Position numbers and translations under genes: made by a program. This document shows positions 32,884 through 42,497 of a stretch of 64,000 nucleotides of DNA, one piece after another (the stretch's first letter is position 1; every line of letters begins with the position of its first letter). The DNA comes from Vibrio atlanticus (GTDB taxonomy: Bacteria > Pseudomonadota > Gammaproteobacteria > Enterobacterales > Vibrionaceae): the NCBI RefSeq assembly GCF_024347315.1, contig NZ_AP025461.1:1364001-1428000 (forward strand), given 5' to 3'. The notes under the pieces were generated by a model. That model did no database searches. It worked only from the letters and a program-made list of their open reading frames with translations, and was not told where the DNA came from.

Positions 32884-34563
32884 TATCAAGCGACTAATCC
32901 ATTGACGATAGAAACCACTTCTCAGCTCTCCCCTACTTATTATCTCGACAACTTCAATCGACTGATTGAACACGCTCAAACACTCTATCCTGATCTGCTG
33001 AGTGACGATGAATGCCATTGGTTGTCTGAATACAAACGTCTTTCCGTTTCAAGCCAGTGTCTAATGATTCGTTTGCTTTCTCGCAAGGGCTGCTGGTTTC
33101 GAAGTGATAAGCTCAACTATGCTGAAATTCCAGACCTGAAAAGCGCACTACAAGAGCTAAACACATCGAACTTCATTGCGTTAAGTCACCCTACCGAACA
33201 ACATAACCTTGTCATTAGTGATCTCGAATTAGGATTGCATCTACTGACTAAACCAGAGCTGTTCAGCGCATTCCCATTTCTTATGAACAATCAGACAGCG
33301 AAGAAAGACGAACTCTTGGCTTTGCTCGAACACCAACCTTTTGACCAGTTCCAAAACTTGTCATTCGATTGTATTTACGTTGTCGAATCTGAAGTTATTG
33401 ATGTCTTGCTACTACTGTTCTTTGCCAATACTTATCAAGACCTAAGCCAATTCGTTCTTAGCGATCTTGGACTCAACACCTTCGAAAATTACCCGTTAAG
33501 CAAACAGCGTCGTTTCTTCACCTCTAGAGAACAGCTCAATCAACTGCTCCAGATACGTGATATTCAACGCTTGTATTCAGAAGGGGACCGCAAAGACGGT
33601 AAGTTTCTTGAGCAGCTTTTAAACTCGATTCCTGAAGAATCAGAGCACAGAAGCATTGCCAGAAAACGATCGCGTTTGATCAATGATATCGCTCGCGATC
33701 TAGAAAGGCTCAACCAAAACGATCAAGCTGTCTTTTGGTTCAAACAATCCGTACTTCCCCCAAGCAGAGAACGACTTGCACGCATCTATGACAAGCAAGA
33801 TGAGCTAAACTTAATGTGTGACATTGTCACGAAAATGAAAGCGAATCCATCAGATGTATCAGAGCTGGAAGTCGCGGCTAAGCTTGAGCAAAGGTTATTA
33901 CGCAAGCAAATGTTATCTACAAAGAAGGGCCACAAAGTTTCTCGAACCATAAAACCGAACTGCAAAGAAATAAAACTGGAATTAGACCTCAGCCAAACGC
34001 GAGTTGAACTTGCGGTGAAGCAACACTTGGAAAACCAAGGTTGGGAAGTCTACTTTTCAGAGAACAGTTTTTTATGTGGATTGTTTGGCTTAGCCTTTTG
34101 GGAAGTGATTTTCGCAGACGTTGAGAGTGCATTTATTAATCGTTACCAACATCGCCCTCTGGATATGTACCATTCAGACTTCATAGACAACCGAGCTGAA
34201 CAGATCCAGGCTGTGTTTCAAACCATATCCGAGCAAGGACTAAACCAATTGCTTGATATCTACGACCAGAAATATGGTATCGCAAATCCATTCGTTCATT
34301 GGAACCATTTCCCTAAAGCACTCATTGAGCACAGCATAGAGGCTATTCCGAACGCCTTAATCGTCGAGCTATTCAAAGTGATATTGAGTGATCTAAAGCT
34401 ATTTAGAAATGGGATGCCGGATTTGATTGCCTTCAAGGACGATGAATTTCATTGGATTGAGGTCAAAGGACCCGGCGATAAATTGCAAGATAACCAGTGG
34501 CGATGGATCAAAGAGTTCGAGCGATTATCTGTTCCATTCTCGGTTTGCTACGTCAATCATTAG
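32881..34563 (+). CDS. FAN1-like VRR-NUC domain nuclease
   Basis: Up to 560 residues. The N-terminal part (PTYYLDNFNRLIEHAQTLYP) and middle (SRKGCWFRSDKLNYAEI, helical TPR-like region 220-330) match bacterial FAN1 homologues. The C-terminal VRR-NUC domain (about 400-555) has the catalytic set GMPDL, EVKGPGDKLQDNQ-W. Fanconi-associated nuclease 1 cuts branched DNA during crosslink repair; bacterial versions act likewise in vitro. No ATG start is available: TTG at 32881 sits in the terminator's T run and TTG at 32902 is the other option; neither has a clear ribosome site. Transcription must pass through the hairpin. Confidence 0.85.
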   Translation: MYQATNPLTIETTSQLSPTYYLDNFNRLIEHAQTLYPDLLSDDECHWLSEYKRLSVSSQCLMIRLLSRKGCWFRSDKLNYAEIPDLKSALQELNTSNFIALSHPTEQHNLVISDLELGLHLLTKPELFSAFPFLMNNQTAKKDELLALLEHQPFDQFQNLSFDCIYVVESEVIDVLLLLFFANTYQDLSQFVLSDLGLNTFENYPLSKQRRFFTSREQLNQLLQIRDIQRLYSEGDRKDGKFLEQLLNSIPEESEHRSIARKRSRLINDIARDLERLNQNDQAVFWFKQSVLPPSRERLARIYDKQDELNLMCDIVTKMKANPSDVSELEVAAKLEQRLLRKQMLSTKKGHKVSRTIKPNCKEIKLELDLSQTRVELAVKQHLENQGWEVYFSENSFLCGLFGLAFWEVIFADVESAFINRYQHRPLDMYHSDFIDNRAEQIQAVFQTISEQGLNQLLDIYDQKYGIANPFVHWNHFPKALIEHSIEAIPNALIVELFKVILSDLKLFRNGMPDLIAFKDDEFHWIEVKGPGDKLQDNQWRWIKEFERLSVPFSVCYVNH

Positions 34564-34575
34564 ATAGTTGCCTAG

Positions 34576-34652
34576 CTCTAATCTCTAGTCTCTAATCTCT
34601 AATCTCTAATCTCTAGTCTCTAGTCTCTAGTCTCTAGTCTCTAGTCTCTAGT
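34576..34652 (+). repeat. Heptanucleotide tandem repeat, 11 units
   Basis: Exactly 11 consecutive 7-base units, CTCTAAT or CTCTAGT (order A-G-A-A-A-G-G-G-G-G-G at the sixth position), spanning 77 bp right after the FAN1-like gene and about 100 bp before cti. Confidence 0.97.
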
Positions 34653-34752
34653 AAATAACTTACATCAATATCTTATCTATAAAATAGTCAGAACATGAGC
34701 TTTTTCAATCATTTTCGATATAATTAGAGAAAATGCCTAATCTTTAATACGT

Positions 34753-37107
34753 ATGAATTTGAAAAAACTCTTCATTTTAGCTTTTGTTAGCGTCTTCTCA
34801 GGTTGTGCCGTCTACGCGGGGTTGAACTTCGATCAGCTCTTTGGTGAACAACAAGTCCGTGATCGCCAAACGCCTATTCTTTCATCTCAAGCACAGCATT
34901 TCATTGACGAAGTAAAGCCTATCATTGATAGCCGCTGTGTTGTTTGCCACGCTTGTTATGATGCACCTTGCCAGCTAAAAATGTCTTCAGTTGAAGGTAT
35001 CGACCGAGGGGCGAGTAAGGCACTCGTTTATCAAGGCACCCGTTTAACCGCCTCAGCCCCTACCCGCCTGTTTGAAGACGCGATAACCACACAAGAGTGG
35101 CGTGATGCGGATTTTCATCCAGTGCTAAACGAACGTATGCAGAATTCAACGGCTAACCTTGATGCTGGGCTTGTTTCTCGTATGTTGATGCAAAAAGAAA
35201 ACCACCCTCTTCCAGATCAAACGCAACTTGAAGGCTTCGACTTTTCAACCGATCGCGACCAACAGTGTCCGACCATTGAAGAGTACGCTCAATACGAAAG
35301 AGATTACCCGACGTGGGGAATGCCTTATGGAATGCCGAACTTAGATAAAACGGAATACGCGACTTTAATGAGTTGGTTGGAAAACGGCGCGTTAATGAAT
35401 GACCATATTCCACTGAATGATGCGGAACAAGAGCTCGTTGATATCTACGAGGGCTTTCTCAACAAGAGTGACAATAAAAGCCAACTTTCAGCACGTTATA
35501 TCTATGAACATCTGTTTCTATCACACCTCTATTTCTCTGATTTAGCTCAGCCAACACGCTTCTTCACCTTGGTTCGTTCTGCGACGCCTCCTGGTGAAGC
35601 GGTTCAACGCATCACCAGTCGTCGACCTTACGACGATCCAAAAGTGGATCGGGTTTATTATCGCCTGATTCCAGAGCAAGGCACCATCGTCCACAAAACA
35701 CACATGCCTTTCGCATTAAATGAAGAACGCCTGAACAATTGGAACACATGGTTTGTGGATGCTCGTTACGCTGTCAAACAACTTCCTAGCTACGCGATTG
35801 ACGTCGCGGCGAATCCAATGACTTCGTTTGAAGCACTTCCGGTGAACTCGCGCTTCCATTTCATGCTGGACAATGCACAAAACACCATCATGGCCTTTAT
35901 CAAGGGGCCGGTGTGTCGCGGGCAGCTCGCACTCAACGTGATCAATGATAGGTTCTGGGTACTATTCATCGATCCTGATAAAGCAGATCTGCCTGAAATT
36001 AATCAGTTTTATGCCAACCAGAAGCAAAACCTAAAGCTGCCTAGTGAACTAGAAAGCAACACTGTCCCTGTCACAAGCTGGGTGAGCTACGCGAAGCAAC
36101 AAGCTCGATACCTTAATGCAAAATCAGACTTCACCAATCAATGGTTTGATAGCGGCGTAAATCTAGACACAGATATCATTTGGGATGGCAATGGCACGAA
36201 CCCTAATGCCGCGCTTACTATCTTTAGACACTTTGATAGCGCTTCAGTTGTTCAAGGTTTAGTTGGCCCACAACCCAAGACAGCGTGGATTCTTGATTAC
36301 GCCCTTCTAGAACGTATCCATTACCTTCTCGTTGCTGGTTTTGATGTCTACGGTAACTTCGGCCACCAACTGATTACCCGTATGTTTATGGATTTCTTGC
36401 GTCTTGAGGGTGAGAGTAACTTCTTGACCCTTCTTCCAAAAGACGTACGACACATTGAACACTCAAGTTGGTATGAAAACCAAAGCTCACAGTTGAGCGA
36501 CTACTTGCAGCGTAATATTGCACCTTTTGACCAGCCAACCAACGTGATATACAAAACGACAAACCCTAAGCGTGAACTGCTTAATATGATCAAAGATAAG
36601 CTCGCGCCGATCCTCGATAATCGCTTTGATATTGTCGAAACAGGTTTTAGTCGGAAAAACGAAGCTCTGCTCAAACAAGTGAATTTGATTAAGGGAGTTG
36701 GTCTGCGTCATGTGCCTCAATTAGTGACGATCATGATTGAAAGCGAGAACGGCGATGAGCAGCTGTTCACTATGATTCACAATAACGCTCACAGCAACAT
36801 TTCAAGCCTGTTCAATGAAGAGGGTAATCGAGATTACGCCAATGACGACTTAACACTGGTACGTGGGGTTATAGGTAGCTACCCTGCCGCTTATCTGTCA
36901 TTAACTGAGCGCGATATACCGACTCTGGTTAAAGCACTGCAAAGCTTGGACACAGAAAAAGATTACGTCGCGTTACTGGATAAGTTTGCAGTACGACGCA
37001 GTTCGCCTGAGTTCTGGCCATTCAGCGACCGAGTTCACCGTTGGTATCAACAAGATCAACCGATTGAGTTTGGTTTATTGGATTACAACCGCTTTGAGAA
37101 TAGATAG
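34753..37107 (+). CDS. cti: Fatty acid cis/trans isomerase
   Basis: 784 residues. N-terminal signal with a lipobox-like VFSGC (Cys18). A c-type heme motif C62-VV-C65-H66 follows, then Cys-rich ACYDAPCQLK and the large catalytic body (HPLPDQTQLEGFDF, WGMPYGMP, MTSFEALPVNSRFHFML). Cti isomerises cis to trans double bonds of membrane fatty acids, rigidifying the membrane under solvent, heat or osmotic stress. It is typical of Pseudomonas and Vibrio and acts on the periplasmic face. Single gene. Confidence 0.94.
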   Translation: MNLKKLFILAFVSVFSGCAVYAGLNFDQLFGEQQVRDRQTPILSSQAQHFIDEVKPIIDSRCVVCHACYDAPCQLKMSSVEGIDRGASKALVYQGTRLTASAPTRLFEDAITTQEWRDADFHPVLNERMQNSTANLDAGLVSRMLMQKENHPLPDQTQLEGFDFSTDRDQQCPTIEEYAQYERDYPTWGMPYGMPNLDKTEYATLMSWLENGALMNDHIPLNDAEQELVDIYEGFLNKSDNKSQLSARYIYEHLFLSHLYFSDLAQPTRFFTLVRSATPPGEAVQRITSRRPYDDPKVDRVYYRLIPEQGTIVHKTHMPFALNEERLNNWNTWFVDARYAVKQLPSYAIDVAANPMTSFEALPVNSRFHFMLDNAQNTIMAFIKGPVCRGQLALNVINDRFWVLFIDPDKADLPEINQFYANQKQNLKLPSELESNTVPVTSWVSYAKQQARYLNAKSDFTNQWFDSGVNLDTDIIWDGNGTNPNAALTIFRHFDSASVVQGLVGPQPKTAWILDYALLERIHYLLVAGFDVYGNFGHQLITRMFMDFLRLEGESNFLTLLPKDVRHIEHSSWYENQSSQLSDYLQRNIAPFDQPTNVIYKTTNPKRELLNMIKDKLAPILDNRFDIVETGFSRKNEALLKQVNLIKGVGLRHVPQLVTIMIESENGDEQLFTMIHNNAHSNISSLFNEEGNRDYANDDLTLVRGVIGSYPAAYLSLTERDIPTLVKALQSLDTEKDYVALLDKFAVRRSSPEFWPFSDRVHRWYQQDQPIEFGLLDYNRFENR

Positions 37108-37171
37108 TAAAAATAGATAGCGAGTAAACGGTATACCTTAATTCTAGCTTTTGAGCATTGAGTAAATTTCT

Positions 37172-37234
37172 TCGAACGTCGGTTATATTGCCTTGAACGT
37201 CGGCCATGCCACCTTAATCGTCGGTCATATTGCT
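37172..37234 (+). repeat. Three imperfect 21-bp tandem repeats
   Basis: CGTCGG recurs at 37177, 37198 and 37219, exactly 21 bp apart, in related 21-base units of the form TTGAACGTCGGYCATATTGCC. Since 21 is a multiple of three, it might be a remnant of coding repeats (the plus-frame reads NVGYIAL/NVGHATL/IVGHIA, then a stop), but no gene is intact. Confidence 0.65.
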
Positions 37235-37282
37235 TGAAATCTTGATAAGCCTTTCTTAAAGAACCATTGGTACACATGCTAT

Positions 37283-37322
37283 AAAAAATCCTCTGACGAA
37301 TAGTCGTTCAGAGGATTTTTTA
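37283..37322. terminator. Bidirectional terminator between cti and torS
   Basis: AAAAAATCCTCTGACGA, loop, TCGTTCAGAGGATTTTTT: about 14-bp stem with A and T runs on either side, serving both convergent genes. Confidence 0.9.
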
Positions 37323-37366
37323 TTTGGCTTGCAGATTAGGTATAAGCTTAAAACAGGCTCACATCG

Positions 37367-40300
37367 TTAAACTGAAACATAGGGCACAAGTGCCTTCAAC
37401 GAGTCTTTAACTAGTTCCGATAAAGCTTGGTCGTTATCTCGATACTGCAATAATGGTTCTTCGCTTGCTTCAATGCTCTGACACAAGCTGTACAGTGCTG
37501 ATAGACCCAAACTACCCGCTGACCCTTTAAGTTTGTGCGCCAAGGACTTCACTTCTCGTCCATCATCCGCTTGACTCGCCTCAGCTAATTCATTCAAGGT
37601 CAGGTCACTGCTTTCATCAAACAGCGCCACGATCTGTTTCATTTTCTCTAATCCAAGAATCGACAGATCACCCTCTATCACTTTGGAATCAATCAATTTC
37701 ACCGGAGCATCTCCTCTGTCTTGGGAATCAGTTGTATCATATTTAGCATCAATGGTAGCCGTGTGATTAGCCAATACATCTGCCATCAGTGTGGCGTTCC
37801 GTTCATCACTGTTACTCTCAATTACGCGTTTATAGTTTTGTTTGCAAACAGCATCATTCGGATCAGGCTGTGGCAACAACAGTGCTTTACCATCGAGTTG
37901 AGTAACGATAAGCTGAGAAAGAGCCTCTTTCTCCAACGGCTTAGGCAAGAAACCATCGAACCCTGATGCTAAATAGCTTTCGACTTCTTCATTGAATACA
38001 TGCGCCGACACCGCCACCATAGGTGGTATATTTAGCGGCTCAGCCGTGGACGTTTGTTCTAGAATCGCTTTTAACTGTTGAATCAGCTCTATGCCATCAC
38101 AATCGGGTAGGTTGATGTCTACCAGCGCAATATCAAACGCCAGCTCACTGAATATAGCTCTGGCCTCTTCTCCTGTTGTCGCCATCACAACGTCATGGCC
38201 TAGGTTATTCAGAAATCCTTCAGCAACAATGCAGTTAACAGGGTTATCTTCAATCAACAATACTTTGGCACGGATACAAGCTTCAATAGTCGGTGCTTTC
38301 GTTTCAATCTTCTCACCCGCGAACAAAGGTACTGAGAACCAGAATTGGCTACCTTCACCTTCTTCGGAATGAACACCAATATCACCGTTCATTGCTTGCA
38401 TGATACTTTTGCTGATCGCTAGCCCTAGCCCAGTGCCGCCAGTTTTATTGCGACCACTACCGGTTTGGGTGAATGCATCAAACAAACAAGCTTGCTCTTT
38501 GCCATCAATGCCAACCCCCGAGTCTGACACTTCAAACATCACTCGATTTTCATCTTCTATATCTAAGCTGATAAAGATATCGACTGAGCCTGTTTCAGTA
38601 AACTTAATCGCATTGCCAACCAGATTGTTCAAAATTTGGCTGATTCGTGTTACATCACCACGCCAATAACGTTGTACGTTACTTTCAATATGGAAATCGA
38701 AATTAAGTTTCTTCTCAGCAGCACGTCCCTCCATTAGTTGGTAGGTATCTTTAACCATTTGGTAGAGATCAAACGAAGCCGTGCGTATTTCTAAATGCCC
38801 CGCTTCTATCTTTGAATAATCAAGTACATCATTCAAAATGGCGAGAAGATTCTTGCCGCTGCGGTTAATGATATCGGCATAACCCGATTGCAAAGGATCT
38901 AGCCCAGTATCTTTAAGTAATCGAGCCGTACCTAACACACCATTCATCGGTGTTCGTATTTCATGGCTCATCGTCGCGAGGAAGGCGGACTTAGCCCGGC
39001 TTGCTTGTTCTGCGGCATTACGAGCCTTAGCGTGATTTTCCACCTCGACATTCAACTTCTCATTGGTTTTTTGCAGTTGATAAGTTCGGTCGGTGACCAA
39101 TTCTTCTAAGTGCTCTTTATGTTCTTCGAGCTCACGTTTCGCCTTCGCTTCTCCAACGGCAACCACTTGTAGCGCCTGTGCCGTGTTTCTCGCTGTAATA
39201 ATAGCCTCACCCATATGCGCCAGTTCATCATTACCTTTAACCGAGATATCGATATTCAGGCGCCCCTGAGCGATAGACATCAAAGCTGAAGAGTATTCAG
39301 TAAGACGTTTAACCACCGAGATATAAACAACTCGCCACACAATAACGGCAACGATAACCAAGCCAATAACCGAAATCACCGACAACGACCATTGAGCTAG
39401 ATTCAGCGTGCTAGTCAGCTCATCAACCGCTTTTTTGGTACTTAGATTCGAATCGTCGATCAATTGGTTAACCGTTGTATTCAGTTGCGAAAACAGCTCC
39501 AGCGTATTTTGCATCAGAAATTCAGATTTTTTGGTGTTCTCATATTGTTCTAACGATATATCGAACACGACTTGGCGTTTTCTTAATTCTTCAAGAAGCT
39601 GAGACATCTGCGCTGAACGAGTCGGGTCTTCGACCGCTTTCACACGGCGCGCCATAATTCTTAGATTAGATTCAAACTCAGATTGGATTTGATGAATACG
39701 TTCAACGTTAGTGACAGTCTGCGTTTCTTCAATTTGATTAAGCATTTTGTACGCCAACAAATGTAATTCATGCAAGCGTTCAGACAAATCAAGGTCTACC
39801 TCAACAAGCGCATCTAAGGCTTGGTAGGCTTTATCAGTTTGCTTGGTTTCTAATAGATCATAAATGTGTGTAACGTTGGCAACTGCGATGGTGGCCGTGT
39901 TCAACACTTGGGTTCGGGTTAGCTGTTCTAGCTCTTCCGCAAGTAGACGCATCTCTTCAACACGAGAAGACAGTTCCTTGTTTAACCAAAGCTTACGTTC
40001 AACTGACACGCCCAACTCAGCCAGTGTATTAATAACACTTTGGACATTGTTTTCGAGTTTATTAAGAAGTTGGGAATCAAAACTGTCGACGCCAAGTTCT
40101 TTGATATGCTGAAGAAGCGACTCAAGTTGACCGAACAACATAGTGCCCGCTTCTTTTCTTTCTGCTTCATTTCTCGCATTAGAAAGCGTTTGTACCGACG
40201 AAATAATACGGTTACTCAACTCAGATACTTGACGAGCTTCGATCATGGCAGGAAGAGCAGAATCGACGACGTTTCTTTCAGTCTTTGCTACAAAGCTAAA

Positions 40301-40399
40301 ACCAGAAACACCGATCAATGCAGACAATAAAACCAACAGGGCCATCACTAAGAATGAGGCCAGTAGCTTGCGTCCAATACACGCTGAAGCTAACAACAT
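37367..40399 (-). CDS. torS: TMAO sensor hybrid histidine kinase
   Basis: 1010 residues. Membrane helices at about 11-33 and 338-358 enclose a long all-helical periplasmic sensor, as in TorS. HAMP at about 360-415, a coiled coil (415-470), HisKA with H479 (MSHEIRTP), ATPase domain 585-695 ([18 protein letters not shown]), receiver with D761 (LVDINLP), and HPt with H955 (LAHKLKGS). It senses trimethylamine N-oxide through TorT and signals to TorR by a four-step relay. It is divergent from torT with 92 bp between; torR and torCA are not in the window. Confidence 0.92.
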   Translation of the reverse strand: MLLASACIGRKLLASFLVMALLVLLSALIGVSGFSFVAKTERNVVDSALPAMIEARQVSELSNRIISSVQTLSNARNEAERKEAGTMLFGQLESLLQHIKELGVDSFDSQLLNKLENNVQSVINTLAELGVSVERKLWLNKELSSRVEEMRLLAEELEQLTRTQVLNTATIAVANVTHIYDLLETKQTDKAYQALDALVEVDLDLSERLHELHLLAYKMLNQIEETQTVTNVERIHQIQSEFESNLRIMARRVKAVEDPTRSAQMSQLLEELRKRQVVFDISLEQYENTKKSEFLMQNTLELFSQLNTTVNQLIDDSNLSTKKAVDELTSTLNLAQWSLSVISVIGLVIVAVIVWRVVYISVVKRLTEYSSALMSIAQGRLNIDISVKGNDELAHMGEAIITARNTAQALQVVAVGEAKAKRELEEHKEHLEELVTDRTYQLQKTNEKLNVEVENHAKARNAAEQASRAKSAFLATMSHEIRTPMNGVLGTARLLKDTGLDPLQSGYADIINRSGKNLLAILNDVLDYSKIEAGHLEIRTASFDLYQMVKDTYQLMEGRAAEKKLNFDFHIESNVQRYWRGDVTRISQILNNLVGNAIKFTETGSVDIFISLDIEDENRVMFEVSDSGVGIDGKEQACLFDAFTQTGSGRNKTGGTGLGLAISKSIMQAMNGDIGVHSEEGEGSQFWFSVPLFAGEKIETKAPTIEACIRAKVLLIEDNPVNCIVAEGFLNNLGHDVVMATTGEEARAIFSELAFDIALVDINLPDCDGIELIQQLKAILEQTSTAEPLNIPPMVAVSAHVFNEEVESYLASGFDGFLPKPLEKEALSQLIVTQLDGKALLLPQPDPNDAVCKQNYKRVIESNSDERNATLMADVLANHTATIDAKYDTTDSQDRGDAPVKLIDSKVIEGDLSILGLEKMKQIVALFDESSDLTLNELAEASQADDGREVKSLAHKLKGSAGSLGLSALYSLCQSIEASEEPLLQYRDNDQALSELVKDSLKALVPYVSV

Positions 40400-40491
40400 A
40401 AACTCTAAACCTTAAAACGTTCTTCTTTACCCATGCAGAATACGCTATATTTTGCAGTGTTTCTTATCTAAAACCAATAAAACGGCAATTC

Positions 40492-41520
40492 ATGCTATCT
40501 AGACCTTTAACTTCAAAAATTCTTCTCTCATTACTAGCATCAGTCACCACTGTAGCAAGTGCTAGTGAGCCTTTGAGCCCAATAAAACCGGCAGAAGCCA
40601 CATCACAAAAAGAAAAAATTTGTGCCATTTATCCGCACCTAAAAGACTCTTATTGGTTATCGGTTAACTACGGAATGGTCTCAGAAGCAGAAAAGCAACA
40701 AGTCGAACTTAGAGTTTTGGAAGCTGGCGGTTACCCCAACGTCGCTAAACAAGCCTCACAACTGGTGCTTTGCACGCAATGGGGGGCTGATGCCATTATT
40801 TTAGGCACCGTTTCGCCTGACGCTTACCATGAGAACCTGACCAACTGGGTCCGAGCAACCCCTGTGTTTGCCACAGTCAATGAGTTAACCGTCAATAAAG
40901 AGCAACAAAGAGTATTAAAAGGCACGGTCGGTGTCGACTGGTATCAAATGGGCTTCCAAGTCGGAGAGTTTTTGTCGAAAAGACATCCAAAAGGGTCAGG
41001 AGAAACACCTATCGCCCTATTACTTGGCCCACAAGCAAGCGGTGGCACTAAACCTGTGGCGCTCGGGTTTTATGATGCAATCAAATCGAGCGATATCAAA
41101 ATCGCGATCAGCTATTGGGCAGACAACGATAAAGAACTGCAAAGAAACTTGGTACAACAAGTCATCGAACAACCGGATATTCAATATATTGTCGGAAGTG
41201 CAGTCGCGATTGAAGCTGCGATAAGTGAACTAAGAGCTGCGGGTAAAACCAAAGATATTGGGTTAATTTCAAGTTACTTAAGTCACGGAATCTACCGCGG
41301 TTTGCTTCGTAACAAGGTGCTTTTTGCACCAACAGATAAAATGGTTGAACAAGGTCGCTTGTCGGTAAAGCAAGCCACCAATTACTTGCGTGGTCAACCT
41401 TATGAAAAACATAGTGCACCCATGATTGAGGCACTGACACCAGCAACACTCAAAGATCAAATTATCGCCGACTCATTGTCACCTTCTGAGTTTCGCCCGG
41501 TATTCAGTGTGAATCCTTAG
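40492..41520 (+). CDS. torT: TMAO-binding periplasmic protein
   Basis: 342 residues: signal peptide 1-25 (SVTTVASASE), then a periplasmic-binding-protein type 1 fold (KICAIYPHLKDSYWLSVNYG, GTVSPDAYHENL, PIALLLGPQASGG, YIVGSAVAIEAA). TorT binds TMAO and presents it to TorS. The divergent torS neighbour strongly supports this. Confidence 0.92.
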   Translation: MLSRPLTSKILLSLLASVTTVASASEPLSPIKPAEATSQKEKICAIYPHLKDSYWLSVNYGMVSEAEKQQVELRVLEAGGYPNVAKQASQLVLCTQWGADAIILGTVSPDAYHENLTNWVRATPVFATVNELTVNKEQQRVLKGTVGVDWYQMGFQVGEFLSKRHPKGSGETPIALLLGPQASGGTKPVALGFYDAIKSSDIKIAISYWADNDKELQRNLVQQVIEQPDIQYIVGSAVAIEAAISELRAAGKTKDIGLISSYLSHGIYRGLLRNKVLFAPTDKMVEQGRLSVKQATNYLRGQPYEKHSAPMIEALTPATLKDQIIADSLSPSEFRPVFSVNP

Positions 41521-41580
41521 TGCTATATTGACTAAAGAACTCAAAACAATAAAAACGAATCAATCATTTAGGGAACATCC

Positions 41581-42036
41581 ATGCAAAAAACGACGCGTAC
41601 TATGCCAACGCATAAGAATATCGCTTTGGTCGCTCATGACCATTTCAAACCTGAGCTATTAAGATGGGTCAAAGAGAACAAAGAAAAACTACAAAAGCAC
41701 TTCCTTTATGCAACGGGCACGACAGGTTCTCTACTTAGTAAAGAAACAGGCTTAGCGATTAAGAGCATGATCAGCGGCCCGATGGGCGGAGACCAACAAC
41801 TTGGTGCGCTTATCTCTGAAGGCAAGATCGATATGATGATTTTCTTCTGGGATCCATTAAATGCCGTACCACACGACCCGGACGTAAAAGCACTACTTCG
41901 CATAGCAAGTGTTTGGAACATCCCTGTAGCAACCAACCGCGCTACCGCTAACTTCCTGTTTAACTCTTCACTGCTTGAAGAAGAAGTGATCATTGAGATC
42001 CCAGACTACGAAGCATACTTGGCAGAGCGCACATAA
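41581..42036 (+). CDS. mgsA: Methylglyoxal synthase
   Basis: 151 residues, as in E. coli MgsA (152). Conserved segments [33 protein letters not shown] (catalytic Asp), [20 protein letters not shown] (active-site His) and NRATANFL are intact. It converts dihydroxyacetone phosphate to methylglyoxal, bypassing lower glycolysis. AGGGA ribosome site 9 bases upstream. Cytoplasmic, 60 bp after torT. Confidence 0.95.
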   Translation: MQKTTRTMPTHKNIALVAHDHFKPELLRWVKENKEKLQKHFLYATGTTGSLLSKETGLAIKSMISGPMGGDQQLGALISEGKIDMMIFFWDPLNAVPHDPDVKALLRIASVWNIPVATNRATANFLFNSSLLEEEVIIEIPDYEAYLAERT

Positions 42037-42062
42037 TCATACGTTAAATTAGCCCTTTACTA

Positions 42063-42340
42063 GGGCGTGTTGATCTTTCGAGCTGATTTTTGCAGCGAAT
42101 TGCTGGGGATTTCTACAAGGCAGAGGCTTTGATGTGTAGCTAGCCTACATGAGAAGCCGATAACGTAGTAGAAATGGCCAGCAAACGCTGCCCGAAGGGT
42201 TCGAGCTGGGCGCCCCCGCAAAAAGCGTTTTACTCTTTGTTGAGGGAGATTTGCTTAGAGTGACTAGGCTACTTCCCCCTCGCCGCGATTAAAACGCTTT
42301 TATCTCGAACAAAATTTAACCACGAAAGGTCAACACGCCC
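42063..42340. mobile_element. MITE-like palindromic element (278 bp)
   Basis: Bounded by inverted ends GGGCGTGTTGATCTTTCG (42063-42080) and CGAAAGGTCAACACGCCC (42323-42340), 17 of 18 matching, with TA on both outer sides. No coding capacity. The inside folds: GCAGCG..GCTGG..ATTTCTAC pairs with GTAG..AAATGGCCAGC..CGCTGC, around the palindrome ATGTGTAGCTAGCCTACAT; a second arm pairs AAAAGCGTTTTA with TAAAACGCTTTT. Its ends match those of the intact IS5-family element at 44160, so it is probably mobilised by that transposase. Confidence 0.8.
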
Positions 42341-42366
42341 TAAACACACTAAAGAGCCTGCATTAT

Positions 42367-42407
42367 GAAAGCCCCCAATAGTTGGACACCAATTATTGGG
42401 GGCTTTC
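42367..42407. terminator. Long terminator hairpin
   Basis: GAAAGCCCCCAATAGTTGG and CCAATTATTGGGGGCTTTC pair over about 19 bp (one G-U) with a 3-base loop. It lies after the MITE and before the receptor gene's own terminator, perhaps once ending the mgsA transcript. Confidence 0.7.
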
Positions 42408-42434
42408 TGTTTTTGTAATCTGCTCTTTTGAGCC

Positions 42435-42465
42435 ACAAAAAAGCCTTGCTAGTTTCGCAAGGCTT
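42435..42465 (-). terminator. Terminator of the Aer-like receptor gene
   Basis: On the minus strand AAGCCTTGC, 7-base loop, GCAAGGCTT followed by TTTTGTGG; 9-bp stem. Confidence 0.85.
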
Positions 42466-42497
42466 CTCTTATTTCTCATTACTCTAAAATCTAACCG

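Noticed and set aside
34576..34652. CRISPR array
   Set aside because: The units are 7 bp with no spacers; it is a simple tandem repeat. No cas genes are present in the window.
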